Below are positions 24,293 to 35,960 of a stretch of DNA of 64,000 bases, in pieces. The stretch comes from Adiantum capillus-veneris (Eukaryota; Streptophyta; Polypodiopsida; Polypodiales; Pteridaceae): the NCBI GenBank assembly GCA_014529385.2, contig CM043948.1, forward strand, positions 80,936,760 to 81,000,759. The letters are read 5' to 3'. Positions within the stretch are counted from its first letter, which is position 1; each line of letters begins with the position of its first letter. A program made the translations under genes and the position numbers. The notes under the pieces were generated by a model that worked only from the letters and a program-made list of their open reading frames with translations, did no database searches and was not told the DNA's origin.

Positions 24293-24428
24293 CACACACA
24301 TGCAGTCGAAATGCTCCATTTGTTGGGGCTGCTTTGATGTGCACCGATGGCCTCTCTCTGGCGCAGCCTGGCAAAAACGTCTTCAAAATTGAGACGGACT
24401 GGAAGGCAACACACGTGCGTGTGTGCGT

Positions 24429-24470
<42 letters not shown>
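24213..24470. repeat. Opposed CT and GA microsatellites
   Basis: CT (24213-24289) and GA (24431-24470) flank 140 bp of unique sequence. The two runs are complementary and could pair as a hairpin. No credible gene lies between them. Confidence 0.9.
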
Positions 24471-24473
<3 letters not shown>

Positions 24474-25277
24474 CTTCATACTTGCATCATAGAGCATGGG
24501 GGCTTGAGGGGTGGAGCAGATTTGAGCTCAACAATAGGGCATGGTCATATCTAACAACAATGGGGTGTCCCAAGCGTCCTTAGAGGTATGAGCACGTTGT
24601 ATGTGCCCAATCATAGTGTTCTAGACACTTATGAAAAGCCAATGCATGACCTTCCAAGATCCCTAATTCCAATCTTTAAAGTCCTATATATGTATAGTAG
24701 TTTCATATGGTCTTGTAACATTGGTGCTTTCTCACACTCTCGATCAATGTACTCAAAATAATATTTACCCATAAGAAAATTGGTCATTCTAAATTTCAAA
24801 CATGGAAGTTTTTCTTGTCCAAGTTCTCACTGATAGTTTGGTTAAGTCCATCATTGCTCGATGACAAACTTGCACAACTTCACTACTTTTTGCACTATCT
24901 CTTTGTAGCCTGCTAAAAACAATAAGTTACAACATGTAACCATCATATGTGTACATACACATGGTCACAGTATTTGCGAATACTGTAGCCAAAATAGAAC
25001 CCTCTACTTCACTAATATGTAGATCTACAGAAACCAAAACCTTTGTGTTTCTACATGCGAAGACACTGTAATTCCATAACGGGGATCAAAACACGCCCGG
25101 ATAAAAAATTTAGCACCTTGATTGGACGTTGATTGGTGACGACTCTTGAGATTCTCAAAACTGCTTCTTTTACTACTCACACTTGTTGCTCCAAGCTTTT
25201 TAGACACAACCAAGCTCTTATACCATGTTAATAGATAGAGAAGGAGAGAGCTTGATCTCTTCCAAGCGTGCGCGCAC

Positions 25278-25314
<37 letters not shown>

Positions 25315-26660
25315 GATACATGCAAAAATTTCTTCTTCATCTTCTTCACTAACTTAAAATAAAAATTCTACAATGCATAAAAGAGAAAAATATAACATAA
25401 GGGGAAACTAGTACAATGGTCTAGTGTGAATCACTGGTGAGTGATCTAAATGGATAAGTGTGATATCACTCTTGTAGGTAGACCAAGTCTGTTTAGTCCG
25501 ACTTTCATACCATGATTGGCAAATATCTCATATCTACCTCGGGGGGTTCACCGTTCAATACCCCCCATATAATGCGAGTTTGCGGGGTATTAAAAAAATC
25601 CCTTTTTTAACATGTCTAAATGAATAAAATGAACCCTTAGGATTTTTTTTTCAAAATTGAATATAAAAACCCCTTATTTTAATGTATCTCTGTTAAATTG
25701 CCTAAATTTTATGCATTTTAAAACCCCTCCTTTCGAATTCACGTTTTACATTAATATGATTACATAGTGCACCCCACGAGATATCTACCAATGCGTGCTA
25801 GTGATGATAATGTCGGTGATAGTAATCCAGGAGTAGTTCATGTTGAGCTTGACATCTCAACAGGATGAGGGAGCAAAAGGAAAGCCTATAACCTACATCT
25901 TTAAATGACATGGGGTGGTTGAGGGAGGATCTATGGTGGAGAATAGGCATCAAGTATTAACAACAATCTCTACATGGACTGAAGTTGGTGAAGTAGGGGT
26001 ATCCGAGAATGAACTAGGGACGGGGGCACATAGTTGATTAGTGACAATTCACCAACTTTATATAATGGCCAAGCTTGTTTCCAATTCTCAATGCCAAATC
26101 TCAACTATAGATGCTCAATAAAGGATTCACCGTGTAGGATAGTGACAAGGGTTCATAACCTCTAGTATATGTAATTAGTTTGAAACTACCCTGATTGTCA
26201 CTAAACTTTTGCTACTTCTTAAAAGCTTAAGAAAATAAGTAGAGCTCCTTGCTTTGGTGAAAATTTCTTCCCAAATGGTACATAGGGAGTAAGTGGAATA
26301 AAAGTTACACTTGATTGGTTTAAAATCATCATAGGAAAGGCCTATTTAAGAAAGTGATTACTTGTAAAAATGCGCCAATAAAAATTCTAGAACAAAATAC
26401 GACACTTAAGGCAATCAAAAGAGAAAGTTATTGAAAGAGGGAAAGGAACAAAGTATTCTACCATAAGAAAGGGTGAGGAGAAAATTCATCACCGCTCACC
26501 TCCCTACAAGAAAGAATCCGTTATTCCCCTCAGCAATGCTTTTGAGGTGCTACAAGACATGATACCACCACATAGCCAAAAGTCTTCCCTAACAAGAGAC
26601 ACGAGGGAATCTAGGAGATAGAGTGGATTTGCTGTTGAGGAATTTGTACCCATTTCCCCA
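24471..26660. other. Gene-free stretch with CA microsatellite
   Basis: A CG/CA tract lies at about 25268-25313. No gene or RNA is recognisable. The last 200 bp may be the decayed ORF1 side of the LINE that follows. Confidence 0.5.
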
Positions 26661-26663
26661 TGA

Positions 26664-27131
26664 ACCTTGTTCTCCGAGTAATCTCTTGGAATGTGAAAGG
26701 TATAAGGACAAGGGAGAAACAAGTACAACTTTGACAAGTGATGAAGAGGTGGAGAGGGGTGTCTGTTGGTGGTTCCAAGAGCACCACCTTGATGTCACCT
26801 CTCCACAAAAGCAGACTCTTGGGGGAATCCTATTGTTCTATGGTACTACTAAATATGGGTCTTGTGGGGTTCTAACAAGACTTCATAGGGACCTCAAGCC
26901 AAAAATTGTCTACCAGCACCCATTCGGGAGGGCACTGGGTGTGTCAATCAAGCTAAACAATATTGCAATCATGAGCATCAACGTGTATCCAATAATTCCA
27001 AAGCTAGAGGGAATCTTTGGAATGATCTCTCTCATCTGCAAATTGAGGGAGAGTTTTGCTTTGTGGGGAGTTTAACATGGTGTGCTCAAGGAAAGACCGG
27101 GGTGATCCTTGATGAGATGTTGCAAGGTTTA
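26664..27131 (+). pseudogene. LINE relic: apurinic endonuclease domain
   Basis: It opens with VISWNVKGIR, continues with QEHHL, a LTRLHRDLKPKIVYQHP-type block and AIMSINVYP, and ends, after a frameshift, near a GEFNM block equivalent to the catalytic GDFN motif. These are the ordered motifs of the endonuclease that nicks target DNA for LINE insertion. Several frame breaks make it inactive. It stops where the first copia LTR-like unit begins (27132). Confidence 0.75.
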
Positions 27132-27176
27132 TGTGAGTGCGCAAATGTGGTGTGTGTGCCGAGAGTGAGAAGGAGA

Positions 27177-27241
<65 letters not shown>

Positions 27242-27409
27242 CAGGATGTTGGTGGGGCTCCCAAATCTCACTATATGAGCACAATGTGAGAATGAGTGAG
27301 AGCTCCTTATTCTTGTATGTATAAAGAATAAGGAGATAAATGTGGACAACTGGACACTGGCCAGTGGATACGATCAAAGCACGATGAGGCACACTGCCTT
27401 TATTTAACA
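27132..27409 (-). repeat. Copia LTR-like unit A with GA microsatellite
   Basis: It begins TGTGAGTGCGC and ends AACA on the plus strand, so it is TG...CA, and contains a GA run (27178-27237). The plus-strand sequence just beyond it, TTATCCCGCTAAAG, is the reverse of a copia polypurine tract. It aligns with unit B (27869-28208). It is read as a 3' LTR of a minus-strand copia element. Boundaries are by alignment only. Confidence 0.55.
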
Positions 27410-27868
27410 TTATCCCGCTAAAGGCTGTGTGCCGATAAGTGGCGAGAAGACTACCCTACAACTAGTATATACAAGAGGTGAGAGAAGACGGCTCTCAACC
27501 TATGCCACTGGCTCACTCTGTAACCGCTCTAGTGTAGATGCAACATGCATACCACTAGGGCTAGAGCAGGTATCGAGTGACGACCTGCATAGATCCACAA
27601 TGCACAATGCCAGTGTCAGTCATCGCACGATCAACAACTCCCACTGCAACTGCACCAACCCCATAAGCAAGATCAAGTCTCGAGACCAAAAGCTCAGACA
27701 TGAGAGACCCGAAAGCCGATGAAACATGCACTATGTGTGCCAACCTATCCGTGTCAGCAACCTCAGTGCCATATGCATAACATTACCTCTGCCTCTCCAT
27801 TCCTCCAATTATCTCAGAGGAACTGGAAGGCATTCCTCAAGCCCATCAAGGAGCTCCTATGGAGAAAC
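27410..27868 (-). pseudogene. Copia internal fragment next to unit A
   Basis: Blocks here (CTCAACCTATG, CAACATGCATACC, CACAATGCCAGTGTCAGT) match the sequence after unit B (28209-28560) in the same order. It is therefore the 3' end of the interior of a related copia element, cut short after about 350 bp. I can assign no protein domain. Confidence 0.5.
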
Positions 27869-27913
27869 TGTGAGTGCGCGAATGCGCGGTGCATGTGCGA
27901 AGAGCAAGAAGGG

Positions 27914-27978
<65 letters not shown>

Positions 27979-28208
27979 AGAAGAAGAAGAAGAAGAAGAA
28001 GAAGAAGAAGAAGAAGAGACTTTTAACGTCGTAGGAAACTATCCCAAGAGAGAACACAAGATGTGGGTGGAGCAGTTCAACACTATGTGTGTGAGAGAGC
28101 CCCTTATTCTTCTAAATAGTAAAGGATAAGGTGTGTACAAGTAATCGGTGGTCGGACGTCTCCGGTGTGTCCGACTGATATAAGAGGCAGACCGCCTTTA
28201 CCCCAACA
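27869..28208 (-). repeat. Copia LTR-like unit B with GA and GAA microsatellites
   Basis: It starts TGTGAGTGCGCG and ends CCCCAACA on the plus strand. Read on the minus strand, TGTTGGGG follows AAGTGGGAGAT, the classical plant copia polypurine tract and LTR start. It holds GA (27917-27975) and GAA (27974-28018) runs. It is probably the 3' LTR of the relic to its right. Confidence 0.65.
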
Positions 28209-29900
28209 ATCTCCCACTTAAAGGCGAATGTGCCAATAAGTGGTACTACTATAGGACCTAGTAGTATGTACAGTAGGTAAGGGAGGAAACCTGTCTCAAC
28301 CTATGTCCACTAGCTCTCTCAAAGACAATGCATGCCGTCGTGTAGGCTCTAGCGGTGTGTGAAAGTGTGTATCCCTGCTAGAATCAGCATGCATACCCTA
28401 TAGGTATCCTGAATGACATGCACCGCTCCATGATGCATCATGCTAGCGTCAGTTGTCACACGATTGAGAACCCCAATTGCAAACTCTCCCACTACAACTG
28501 CTATGCTATAATCTCTGTCAGCATATCCATGCTAATCGCATCAATGCCATGTGTAATGACCTATGTTAATCTATCCGCAATAGGTATCTTAACCCTCATT
28601 GCATCACCATCAGAACTAGTCGCATATGGACGCATCAATCTTGAATCCAAGGTAGTTTTCACTCCCTCATCATCCATAGGGATTGTATCCTCATGTTTTG
28701 GAATCACCATACCAACCTCTAGCATGAGCATGTCAAAGAACTCCATATCCTTCATCTCTGTGGTAGGAGGCATATCTGTCCTAAGAGGATCAATCCGCTA
28801 TGTCTCGCTAGAGCATGGCCGCTCTAACTCTACATCTACAGACATGTCATGCACAACACTCTGGAGCTCATCCGCAAAAGTACATGTGTGCAAAGTCACT
28901 GAGACTGCACAGTCTCGTATATGTGACTCACTGCTCTTCTCCCTAACTGGCAAAGCCTCAAAATCCATCACCACCGTTGCTGCTCTAGTCGTGCACTCAA
29001 AGAGTTGTCCTACTCTACATGTTTGTCCTCTGACCCTGCATGCGCAACAAGCAAAGTGTACTCACCTAGACTGCAACGTCTGCATGGCAATGGACTCACA
29101 GAGACTATGGTGTCTCTGAAATCAATAACATAAAGAAGAGTTGAACAAGCACCACGATGGCTTCGTGCTATCACAAGCGAACCTCTCCTCATCAAGTAAG
29201 GCTCATCAATCAAGTGAACATGACACCCACACGATCTCTAAGCTACGAGATGGAGATCAAATTCCTACAAGCATCAGGCACATACTCAACATCATGGAGC
29301 ACAAGCATACTTCCACTGGCAAAGTGAAAATGAATGTCACCCACACCATGAACACCATCCTATCTTAGAGCAGAAAACGTGCTAAATTACTCTCTACGAG
29401 GTGTAACATGGCGTAAAGCACTACTGTCCAGCTGCCAATCGTGAGACAAAGTCCACACATTTCTAGGTGAACATGCAAAATTAGGAGTGTCTACCACACT
29501 CATACTCTCAGCAACAACCAATGGAATTATCCGTTTTCTCCAACGCCTGAAACAACGTCTCCTCATGTGCCCTGGTTTGTCACAATGCCAGCAAACCACA
29601 TATATTCGCCTCTTGAGATATGCATGATGCACAAACCTGTGTATCCAATGACAAATTTCCATTGCAGGATTCCATAATTGAGTGCAAAATGAGTCTATAG
29701 ATCAGCCCACACAATGTGTAAATGCGTTGTCCACAAGAGCATAACCGCTCAGCACAATGCAAAAGAAAACCAACTGATCCGAAACACTTGTCACCAAAAT
29801 TATGGCAAACATCGCATAAAGCACCTAACCCTCTGCTAAAACCAAGAATCAATCATGCATAATAGTGGCCATACGCAATGAGAGCGTAAGCGAAATAACC
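28209..29900 (-). pseudogene. Minus-strand copia gag-pol relic
   Basis: Reading down the minus strand: a zinc knuckle CWHCDKPGHMRRRC (29593-29552), then a protease region LDSSALRHVTPRRE (about 29430-29387, with DSS in place of the active DSG), then a broken block ending VEYVPDACRNLISIS and a RRGSLVIARSHRG pre-integrase segment near 29185-29130. Many stops interrupt it. The integrase and reverse transcriptase are largely missing between here and the 3' LTR (unit B), so a large deletion occurred. The long plus-strand frame at 28418-29119 is antisense and not a gene. Confidence 0.75.
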
Positions 29901-30119
29901 ATCCGCATAAGCACAAGCCAAAATTTGTCTAAAATGGCTCTTTAGCACCTGTCACAAAACGCATAAAACCTAGCAAAACTTCGATAGAGTCTCCTCTATA
30001 AATGGAGCAAAATATCAACCATATCACCCTAGCCTCTGGAACCATCGTGAACGAGGATGTCAGCCTCTAAAACCATTCAAAGAGATAAACAGCCCGTCCC
30101 TACAGGAAGAGGCCCTTGT

Positions 30120-30565
30120 TGGTAGACCCCTGGATCTACTTTCCCACATCTCCACGCCAGTCAGATGGAAGGCGTGGAAGTGACTTGGGGGGAAGTCATT
30201 TCTTTCTCCCTTGACAAAAAGAGTTTATGAGAAGCTGGATTTCTCTTAGCAATGGGTTGGGCATCCCAACAAAACTTGGTCCAAAAAGTGAAGTGATTTC
30301 AAACGGACCAAGGTGTTGGAGAACGTACTCTGAATGCGAAGATGAGCAGGAAATTTCTTTTTAAAAATGCTTTGTGGTTTCTGTCGACCAGGGACAGGGC
30401 CAAAGTGAGGGGTCTCGGTGATGGAACCTGCAGCATATGCAACCAAAAAACTGAGAGCATATCCCACCTCCTATGGGGATGTCCTACGATCAAGTGCTTC
30501 ACTTGCAGAGTGCGCAGATGGGTGTTTTACCAGCTTGGCACCCATTTCTTAGACGAGACCTAGCA
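30120..30565 (+). pseudogene. LINE relic: reverse transcriptase zinc-binding domain
   Basis: The frame reads ALWFLSTRDRAKVRGLGD, then CSICNQKTESISHLLWGCP, a clear zf-RVT signature. Upstream sequence matches the RVYEKL-type lead-in with stops. Together with the endonuclease at 26.7-27.1 kb it may be one LINE split by copia insertions, but the reverse transcriptase core is absent. Confidence 0.7.
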
Positions 30566-31857
30566 CTTGGACAATGGAGATTTGACGACAGAAATTTGTA
30601 TAGTTAGAGTCGTCGTAGGTCTAAAAGCCATACGGGTTTCTAAGAATGAACAACTTTTCCAGAAAAGAACGGAGTGTTGCATGCCGAACTAGTGCTTGAG
30701 ACTTGCGGATGGCTTCTGTCAGGCAAGAGAAAGCGGTTTGTCGAGAAGAAGAAGATAGAAATATAAACGCAGCAACGGAAATATTGTAACATGGATTAAG
30801 AGTAGATTTAGGGTCAATGGTCTCAAACCCTGATGGCGCTTTGTGCCCATTGAATCGATTTTTTTTGCATATGTTGGATGTCCTTGTGCAAAAGATATGC
30901 CAGGGTTTGAATGTATTATTTTGAGTTGATTCAAATCTAGCTCAAATGCACATTTCAAAAAAAAAGGTGGTTACTTGTAAGCAAACTAGTGACAAGTGAA
31001 GACGACCCTTGAATGCACATTGCTTTTAGAGTTTAAAAGCACTCCTTTTAAAATTCAAAGGCACTATATGTTGAAGGCCTATGGAGGAGCCCTCTTAGAA
31101 TGTCAAAATTGAAATATGATTGACACCTACCTTTGGGCTAATAATATGAAAGTAAAGGTACAGATCATGCACGGATAACTAAACCCATGCTATGTTCACA
31201 CACTCAACATAGTTGTGCGGCTATGAAGCCCATTGCTAGTATCAAATGGAGGTTTGTTGGAGCATACACTATAACACCTTCCACACCAATTTGGCATTGC
31301 TATAGAGCCAAGTGAAATTGTAAAACACGTGTTTTTTCTAAAGTGCTCAGTTGAGCTTGAATTGCATTAATCACAAAAGTTTGCAAACAGCCCTAGCATA
31401 TCCTTTGTAGAGGGATCTCGTGAATCGTGCAATTTTTTGATCCCTTTACAATGGAGTTTCCACCAGCATGTTTGCAGAACAAAATTTGTGTCCAGAGGCT
31501 CACACGTCGAGTACCGCACTCTAAATTGCCGAAAAATCTCATTTTGGCACCTCCAAAATGTGGAATGGTTGAAACGCTTGAAACATTTTAATGGTGGGTG
31601 AAATGCTTGGAATGGTTGAAACGCTTTCAACATTTTGAAATAGGTGTTCCGAGTCTCCCTTTTGTCTACCCTTTGGCCAAGCATGAAAGGTTTTGCCTTG
31701 AAACATAGTCTTCCGGCTAAAGTGTATTATGATCACGACGTTGGAGCCTACTAAACATTGCTAGGGACCCCATTCTTTGTAATAGTAGTTGATAGCATGC
31801 GGGCATGGACAAAGGTTTAATTGAGCATCCGATGCTTCATGATGGCTTAGAGGCAAG
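30566..31857. other. Gene-free stretch
   Basis: No gene is recognisable. A direct repeat of GGAATGGTTGAAACGCTT lies near 31561-31578 and 31609-31626. Confidence 0.5.
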
Positions 31858-32090
31858 TCCGGCCCCAATTTTCACAAAAATTCAGGGTCTAGTATAATTT
31901 AATTAGCTAAAATTGCAAAATGTTGGCTAGATTTTGAGCTTGTCTTGAAGAAAATTGATAAAATTTTATAAGTTTTAGCGTAAATGCTTCAAATTTTGAC
32001 CTCAAAGCCGGAAGAGTTTTAAGTGTGCCCTTGTTTTCTTCGAGTTAAAGAAAAATGTTTTGCAAGCCCTGTCCTAAGCTGATTAGTGGG
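31858..32090. repeat. Direct repeat copy 1 (paired with 32940-33170)
   Basis: Ordered blocks (GGCTAAAATTGCAAAAT-like, TTGAAGAAAA, AAGTTTTAG, AATGCTTCAAATTT, TTAAGTGT) recur about 1.08 kb downstream. Non-coding. Confidence 0.65.
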
Positions 32091-32095
32091 ATTAG

Positions 32096-32391
32096 CACAA
32101 GAAGATTTAGAAATTTTCTCATGTAGGAAAACGGAGTCTTTCTCAGTGTTTTTCGTACAATGCATAACATCATGAGCTTTTGCTAGAGAGGCACCGCATA
32201 CCTAGCTAGGTACGATTGGGGGCAGGGGACCGCCGGCCCCCCCAACCGGCGGTCCCCTGCCCCCAATCGTTAGCCGACGGTCCTCTGCCCCCAATCGTAC
32301 CTAGTTAGGTATGCGACGCCTCCCAATAGAAGCTCATGATGTTGACATAAGTCACAACAGGGGAAATATTGTGAGAATTTGTCCAAAACTT
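32096..32391. mobile_element. Foldback element with hairpin, copy 2
   Basis: Homologous end to end with 3295-3566, including the inverted repeat built from ACCTAGCTAGGTACGATTGG and its complement. The right arm carries an extra, diverged 30-bp duplicate of the GGTCC-CCCCAATCGT segment. Outer arms (ACATCATGAGCT and AGCTCATGATGT) are better preserved here than in copy 1. Confidence 0.75.
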
Positions 32392-32615
32392 AAGAGTACC
32401 CAGCTCTTAAGTACGGGGCTGGCTGAGCCATGGCCAATGCTCTTACAGGTAAGCTACTCCAGCCATGCTCTTGGGAGAAGTTGGGAGTCGGGACTGACTT
32501 CTCTCGAGGACTATATTGGGCCGTCAACGGTCTAGCATTCATTTTGGTCAAAGCTGGAAGGAGAGAGATCCACGTGTACACAAACCAATCACGATTCACC
32601 TGTCCAAGCAAAAGG

Positions 32616-32619
<4 letters not shown>

Positions 32620-32654
<35 letters not shown>
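32620..32654. repeat. CT microsatellite
   Basis: About 17 CT units in otherwise unique, gene-free sequence. Confidence 0.95.
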
Positions 32655-32657
<3 letters not shown>

Positions 32658-32939
32658 CAAGACTAGTGACGTACCCAAATCTCAAAGGTTTAAACTTTAG
32701 TTTAGGGCCTAGGCAGGCAGTTGCACAAACTTTGGTGGAGAAACGATTGCAGTAGCTCAGTGTCCCGACTCCACTAGAGACAACAGCTACTGCTTCCGCT
32801 TCATTGAGTAGAACAATAATAATACTTCACTCTCCCATCATTTAGCATATAAGTACCATCCATCCATCAACTATTCACGCTAGCCAATCTCATCACACCT
32901 CATCAATTTTGACACAACCCTTGCCACCACATAACCCAA

Positions 32940-33170
32940 TTGTCCCGCCCAATGCTCGCAAAAACCGAGGTTTAGAGTATTTTTAATTGGCTAAAATTGC
33001 AAAATCCTCACTAGATTTTGAAGTTGCCTTGAAGAAAACCGGCAGAATTTGACAAGTTTTAGTGTAAACACCGGCAAATGCTTCAAATTTCTACCGAAAG
33101 CTTTGAGCGATTCTTAAGTGTACCCTTATTCTCTTGGGTTACCAAACATGTTTTTGGCAAGCCCCAATGC
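32940..33170. repeat. Direct repeat copy 2
   Basis: Diverged copy of 31858-32090. It contains small insertions but the same block order. Confidence 0.65.
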
Positions 33171-33600
33171 TGAGAGAGATGTAATAAGAGCTCAATTTTC
33201 AAAGGGAAGGGACGAGACTTGATATCGCCTTGCACTTCTTGCAGGTTACAACTTCAATTCGAGCAATTCATTGCCAGTAATGTATGGTCTTAAGAACCAT
33301 TTGTTGTAGAGCACCACCACTTCTATTGCCTCCATACTCTATGAGGTCCTCCTTAGCTGATTTTGTTCTAGGTTTCCACCTTCATTTGTGGTTTTGGATT
33401 TGAATAATTTCCCAAAGATAAAGGAATTGATCAAAAGCTCATTTAGGGGGAAGGATACCTTTAGCAGATTCAACAATGACATAGTTTTGTAGATTTTTAC
33501 GGAGCAAAGGATCCTAGCGCTACCATCCATCCTCAAGATCAAGAGATAGACATGATGAAATCACTAAGCATGCCCATGACACAATGAACCTAAGCAACCA

Positions 33601-33742
33601 AGGGGTGTTGGCCTAGCGGGGTAAAGGCAAAGGGGCTGTAAGCGGCCGGTATGGTTCAACCCTTGTGACATGTGAGTGTGGGTGTGTGGGTGCAATCCCA
33701 TAAAACTAGCTGATGCTAAGCATCACATTTGGGGGGAAAAAA
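33601..33742 (+). mobile_element. tRNA-derived SINE with A-rich tail
   Basis: A box TGGCCTAGCGGGG (from 33609) and B box GGTTCAACCC (33653-33662) are 44 bp apart, at +9 and +53 of the inferred start. The element continues for about 80 bp and ends in GGGGGGAAAAAAAA (about 33731-33744). Anticodon-arm folding is not convincing, so this is a SINE rather than a tRNA gene. Confidence 0.7.
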
Positions 33743-33744
33743 AA

Positions 33745-35335
33745 GATGAACCGAAGAAAAAGGTAATGAAAATTTCACTATGCATGACATAACCTCCGCG
33801 TTTAGAGAAAGGACAGTTTAAAATTCCTTCGATAAAACTAATATTTTAATGATAAACAATGAAGGCATTCAGAACATAAAAGAAGCCACACCACCACCTC
33901 TAAAAGCTTCGAAAGGATGAAAACAATGACTATTCTTAGAGCTTAATTTGTCAAATTATAAATGTGTGTATACGTAAAAGCTTGTCCTAGTTGAAGAAGA
34001 CATTTTAAAGGAGAATTCAAAGGTTTAAATACCATCTTACTGAAACTCATATACCTAAGTTTGGTTGCTTGGCCTGCCATGGCTCATCTCCCTCAAAGAA
34101 CTTTCTCGTCACTAGGTTCAAGGCATCACTATAGTTTGACATTAAAAGAAAAACCATATTCCTTTGGAAACACTTACACTCGTCTCTTTATAAATGTCCA
34201 CTATTTCATAGAGCCAATCACAAATTTCAAATCTTTTTGATTTTTTTAAAAATCTTTGTCCAACCAAAAAGAGAAGACATCTCTCTAGTGTTTGCCCTTT
34301 GAGCACGCCCAAAACAAAAAAGCATATGCACGTTGGCATATCCAACAAACAATGGACTTCAATGGGCAACATGCTTAACATACATATGTTGAGCAAAGCC
34401 CTACAAAGCCCTAAAATTCCTCAAGCTCTTACATAGTGCAAGTATATGAACAAATAACTACCTTTTGCATGCATGTGCACATGCCACACACAAGTGTCAG
34501 CTATGCGTTAGATATGTGATGCACGCGTATGCTAGAGTTTGTGCATTACATATGTGCATGTCCTTATTCATTTTCTACCTTTACCATTACACTGTGCAGC
34601 AAATGTAACTACTACATGCACAACTTGTGCAATAAAGTATACCCCCTAAAATAAACTAAGGTTCATTTTTTTCTCGTCTCAATGTCTCTTAGTTTAAAGA
34701 AAATGTATATTTACCTACTTACTGTGGATCAAATAATGGATCATAAACATGTGCCTCAATCCCTCTACTTAAAAATTCCTTGTTTCTTTACCTTTCTCCT
34801 CAACTTATCACCATCACAACCTTCAGAGTACCCGTATCGAATGTAGCCCATGCCCATACCAAAAAAGAAACATTCCCTTAAAAGAGGTTATGGTTTGCAT
34901 GCATAACTCTACATGCATTTGAAGGATTGTGACCATAAAGCACCCAAACCACATTCAAAAGAAACTTAGACCCAAATACTGAAAATACATCCCATTTGTA
35001 TCACTAACACCACAATATCATATGGTTTCCTCTTTCAACAAACCAAAATTCCGTGAAACATTGCAAATGGGTTTGATTATTGAAATGAAATGCCAATTAG
35101 GTGTTGATGGTGCAACTTGGCCTACAAGAAAGAGATCATGAACATGACATGGCCTACAAAATCTATCTAGATCTTCCAAAATTATTCGGCCACTTCCTTG
35201 GCAAGAAAACTCTCTCTCTCACACACACACATTTTTTGAGATAGTAGTGCATGCCCTTTACTTGTTTAGCGCCCCCCCCCCCCCCCCCAAAAACAAAAAA
35301 AAACACCACCACCCCCAACACACAGACATATCCTA
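33745..35335. other. Gene-free stretch with poly-C run
   Basis: No gene is recognisable. A run of about 17 C residues lies at 35272-35288. Confidence 0.5.
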
Positions 35336-35344
35336 TTAGGATAT

Positions 35345-35847
35345 ATCATTTGATTTACTGATGGGAAACCTCAAAACGAGATTACATGCAGTAAATAAAA
35401 AACAATCAAAGTAGAGCTCATAGTGAAGGGGGGAGAGCTCATCCAAGTCTCGAGAAAATTTAAGATACTATTGAAAGGAGGTTTTGAAGAGGAATACATA
35501 ATCCACTTGAACTTGCTGAAACATGAGAAAATTACGTGCTTTCCAAACTGTTTAAAGCACCCATAATCTAACCCAATCGAAAAAGCATGCATATGGCCGA
35601 AGCAACGGCGGAAGCACTCCAAAAATCCAAAAATATCTACCAAAATATATCCCAAGAAAACGATTGCGAAGGCATGTAGAGATATAATCCACAAACCTGT
35701 GCATGTGAGAGCAAAACGTGGAATATTCTCAATTCCGGCACCACAATGAACACATCATGAGGAGGCCATTCCTTTGGAGCAGAGAAATTAACCAATGGGA
35801 TAACCCGAATAATACATCTCCACATGAATAATCGCTCTTTCAAGAGA

Positions 35848-35860
<13 letters not shown>
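35345..35860 (-). pseudogene. LINE 3' relic
   Basis: On the minus strand KERLFMWRCIIRVIPL matches the start of the zf-RVT domain (about 35840-35790). Decayed sequence follows, down to a terminal motif GAGGTTTCCCATCAGTAAAT near 35372-35353. The same motif recurs at 35917-35934 and 38945-38960, suggesting a shared LINE 3' end. Confidence 0.5.
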
Positions 35861-35879
<19 letters not shown>

Positions 35880-35960
35880 ACACTCACACACTTTTGTTTT
35901 GTAAATCAATTGATTAATTTACTAGTGGGAAACCTCACACACACACACACACACACACTA
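35847..35960. repeat. CA microsatellites flanking a LINE-tail motif
   Basis: CA runs at about 35847-35892 and 35935-35959 flank TTTACTAGTGGGAAACCTCA, the terminal motif also seen at 35353-35372. Confidence 0.8.

Noticed and set aside
28418-29119. 233-codon plus-strand frame
   Set aside because: It lies antisense to the minus-strand copia relic, whose knuckle and protease motifs identify the real coding strand.
33339-33542. 67-codon minus-strand frame with further protein-like sequence after its stop
   Set aside because: No family recognised and no motif; too weak to call a relic.
33601-33672. Functional tRNA gene
   Set aside because: A and B boxes are present but the arms do not fold convincingly and the transcript would run into an A-rich tail, so SINE is the better call.
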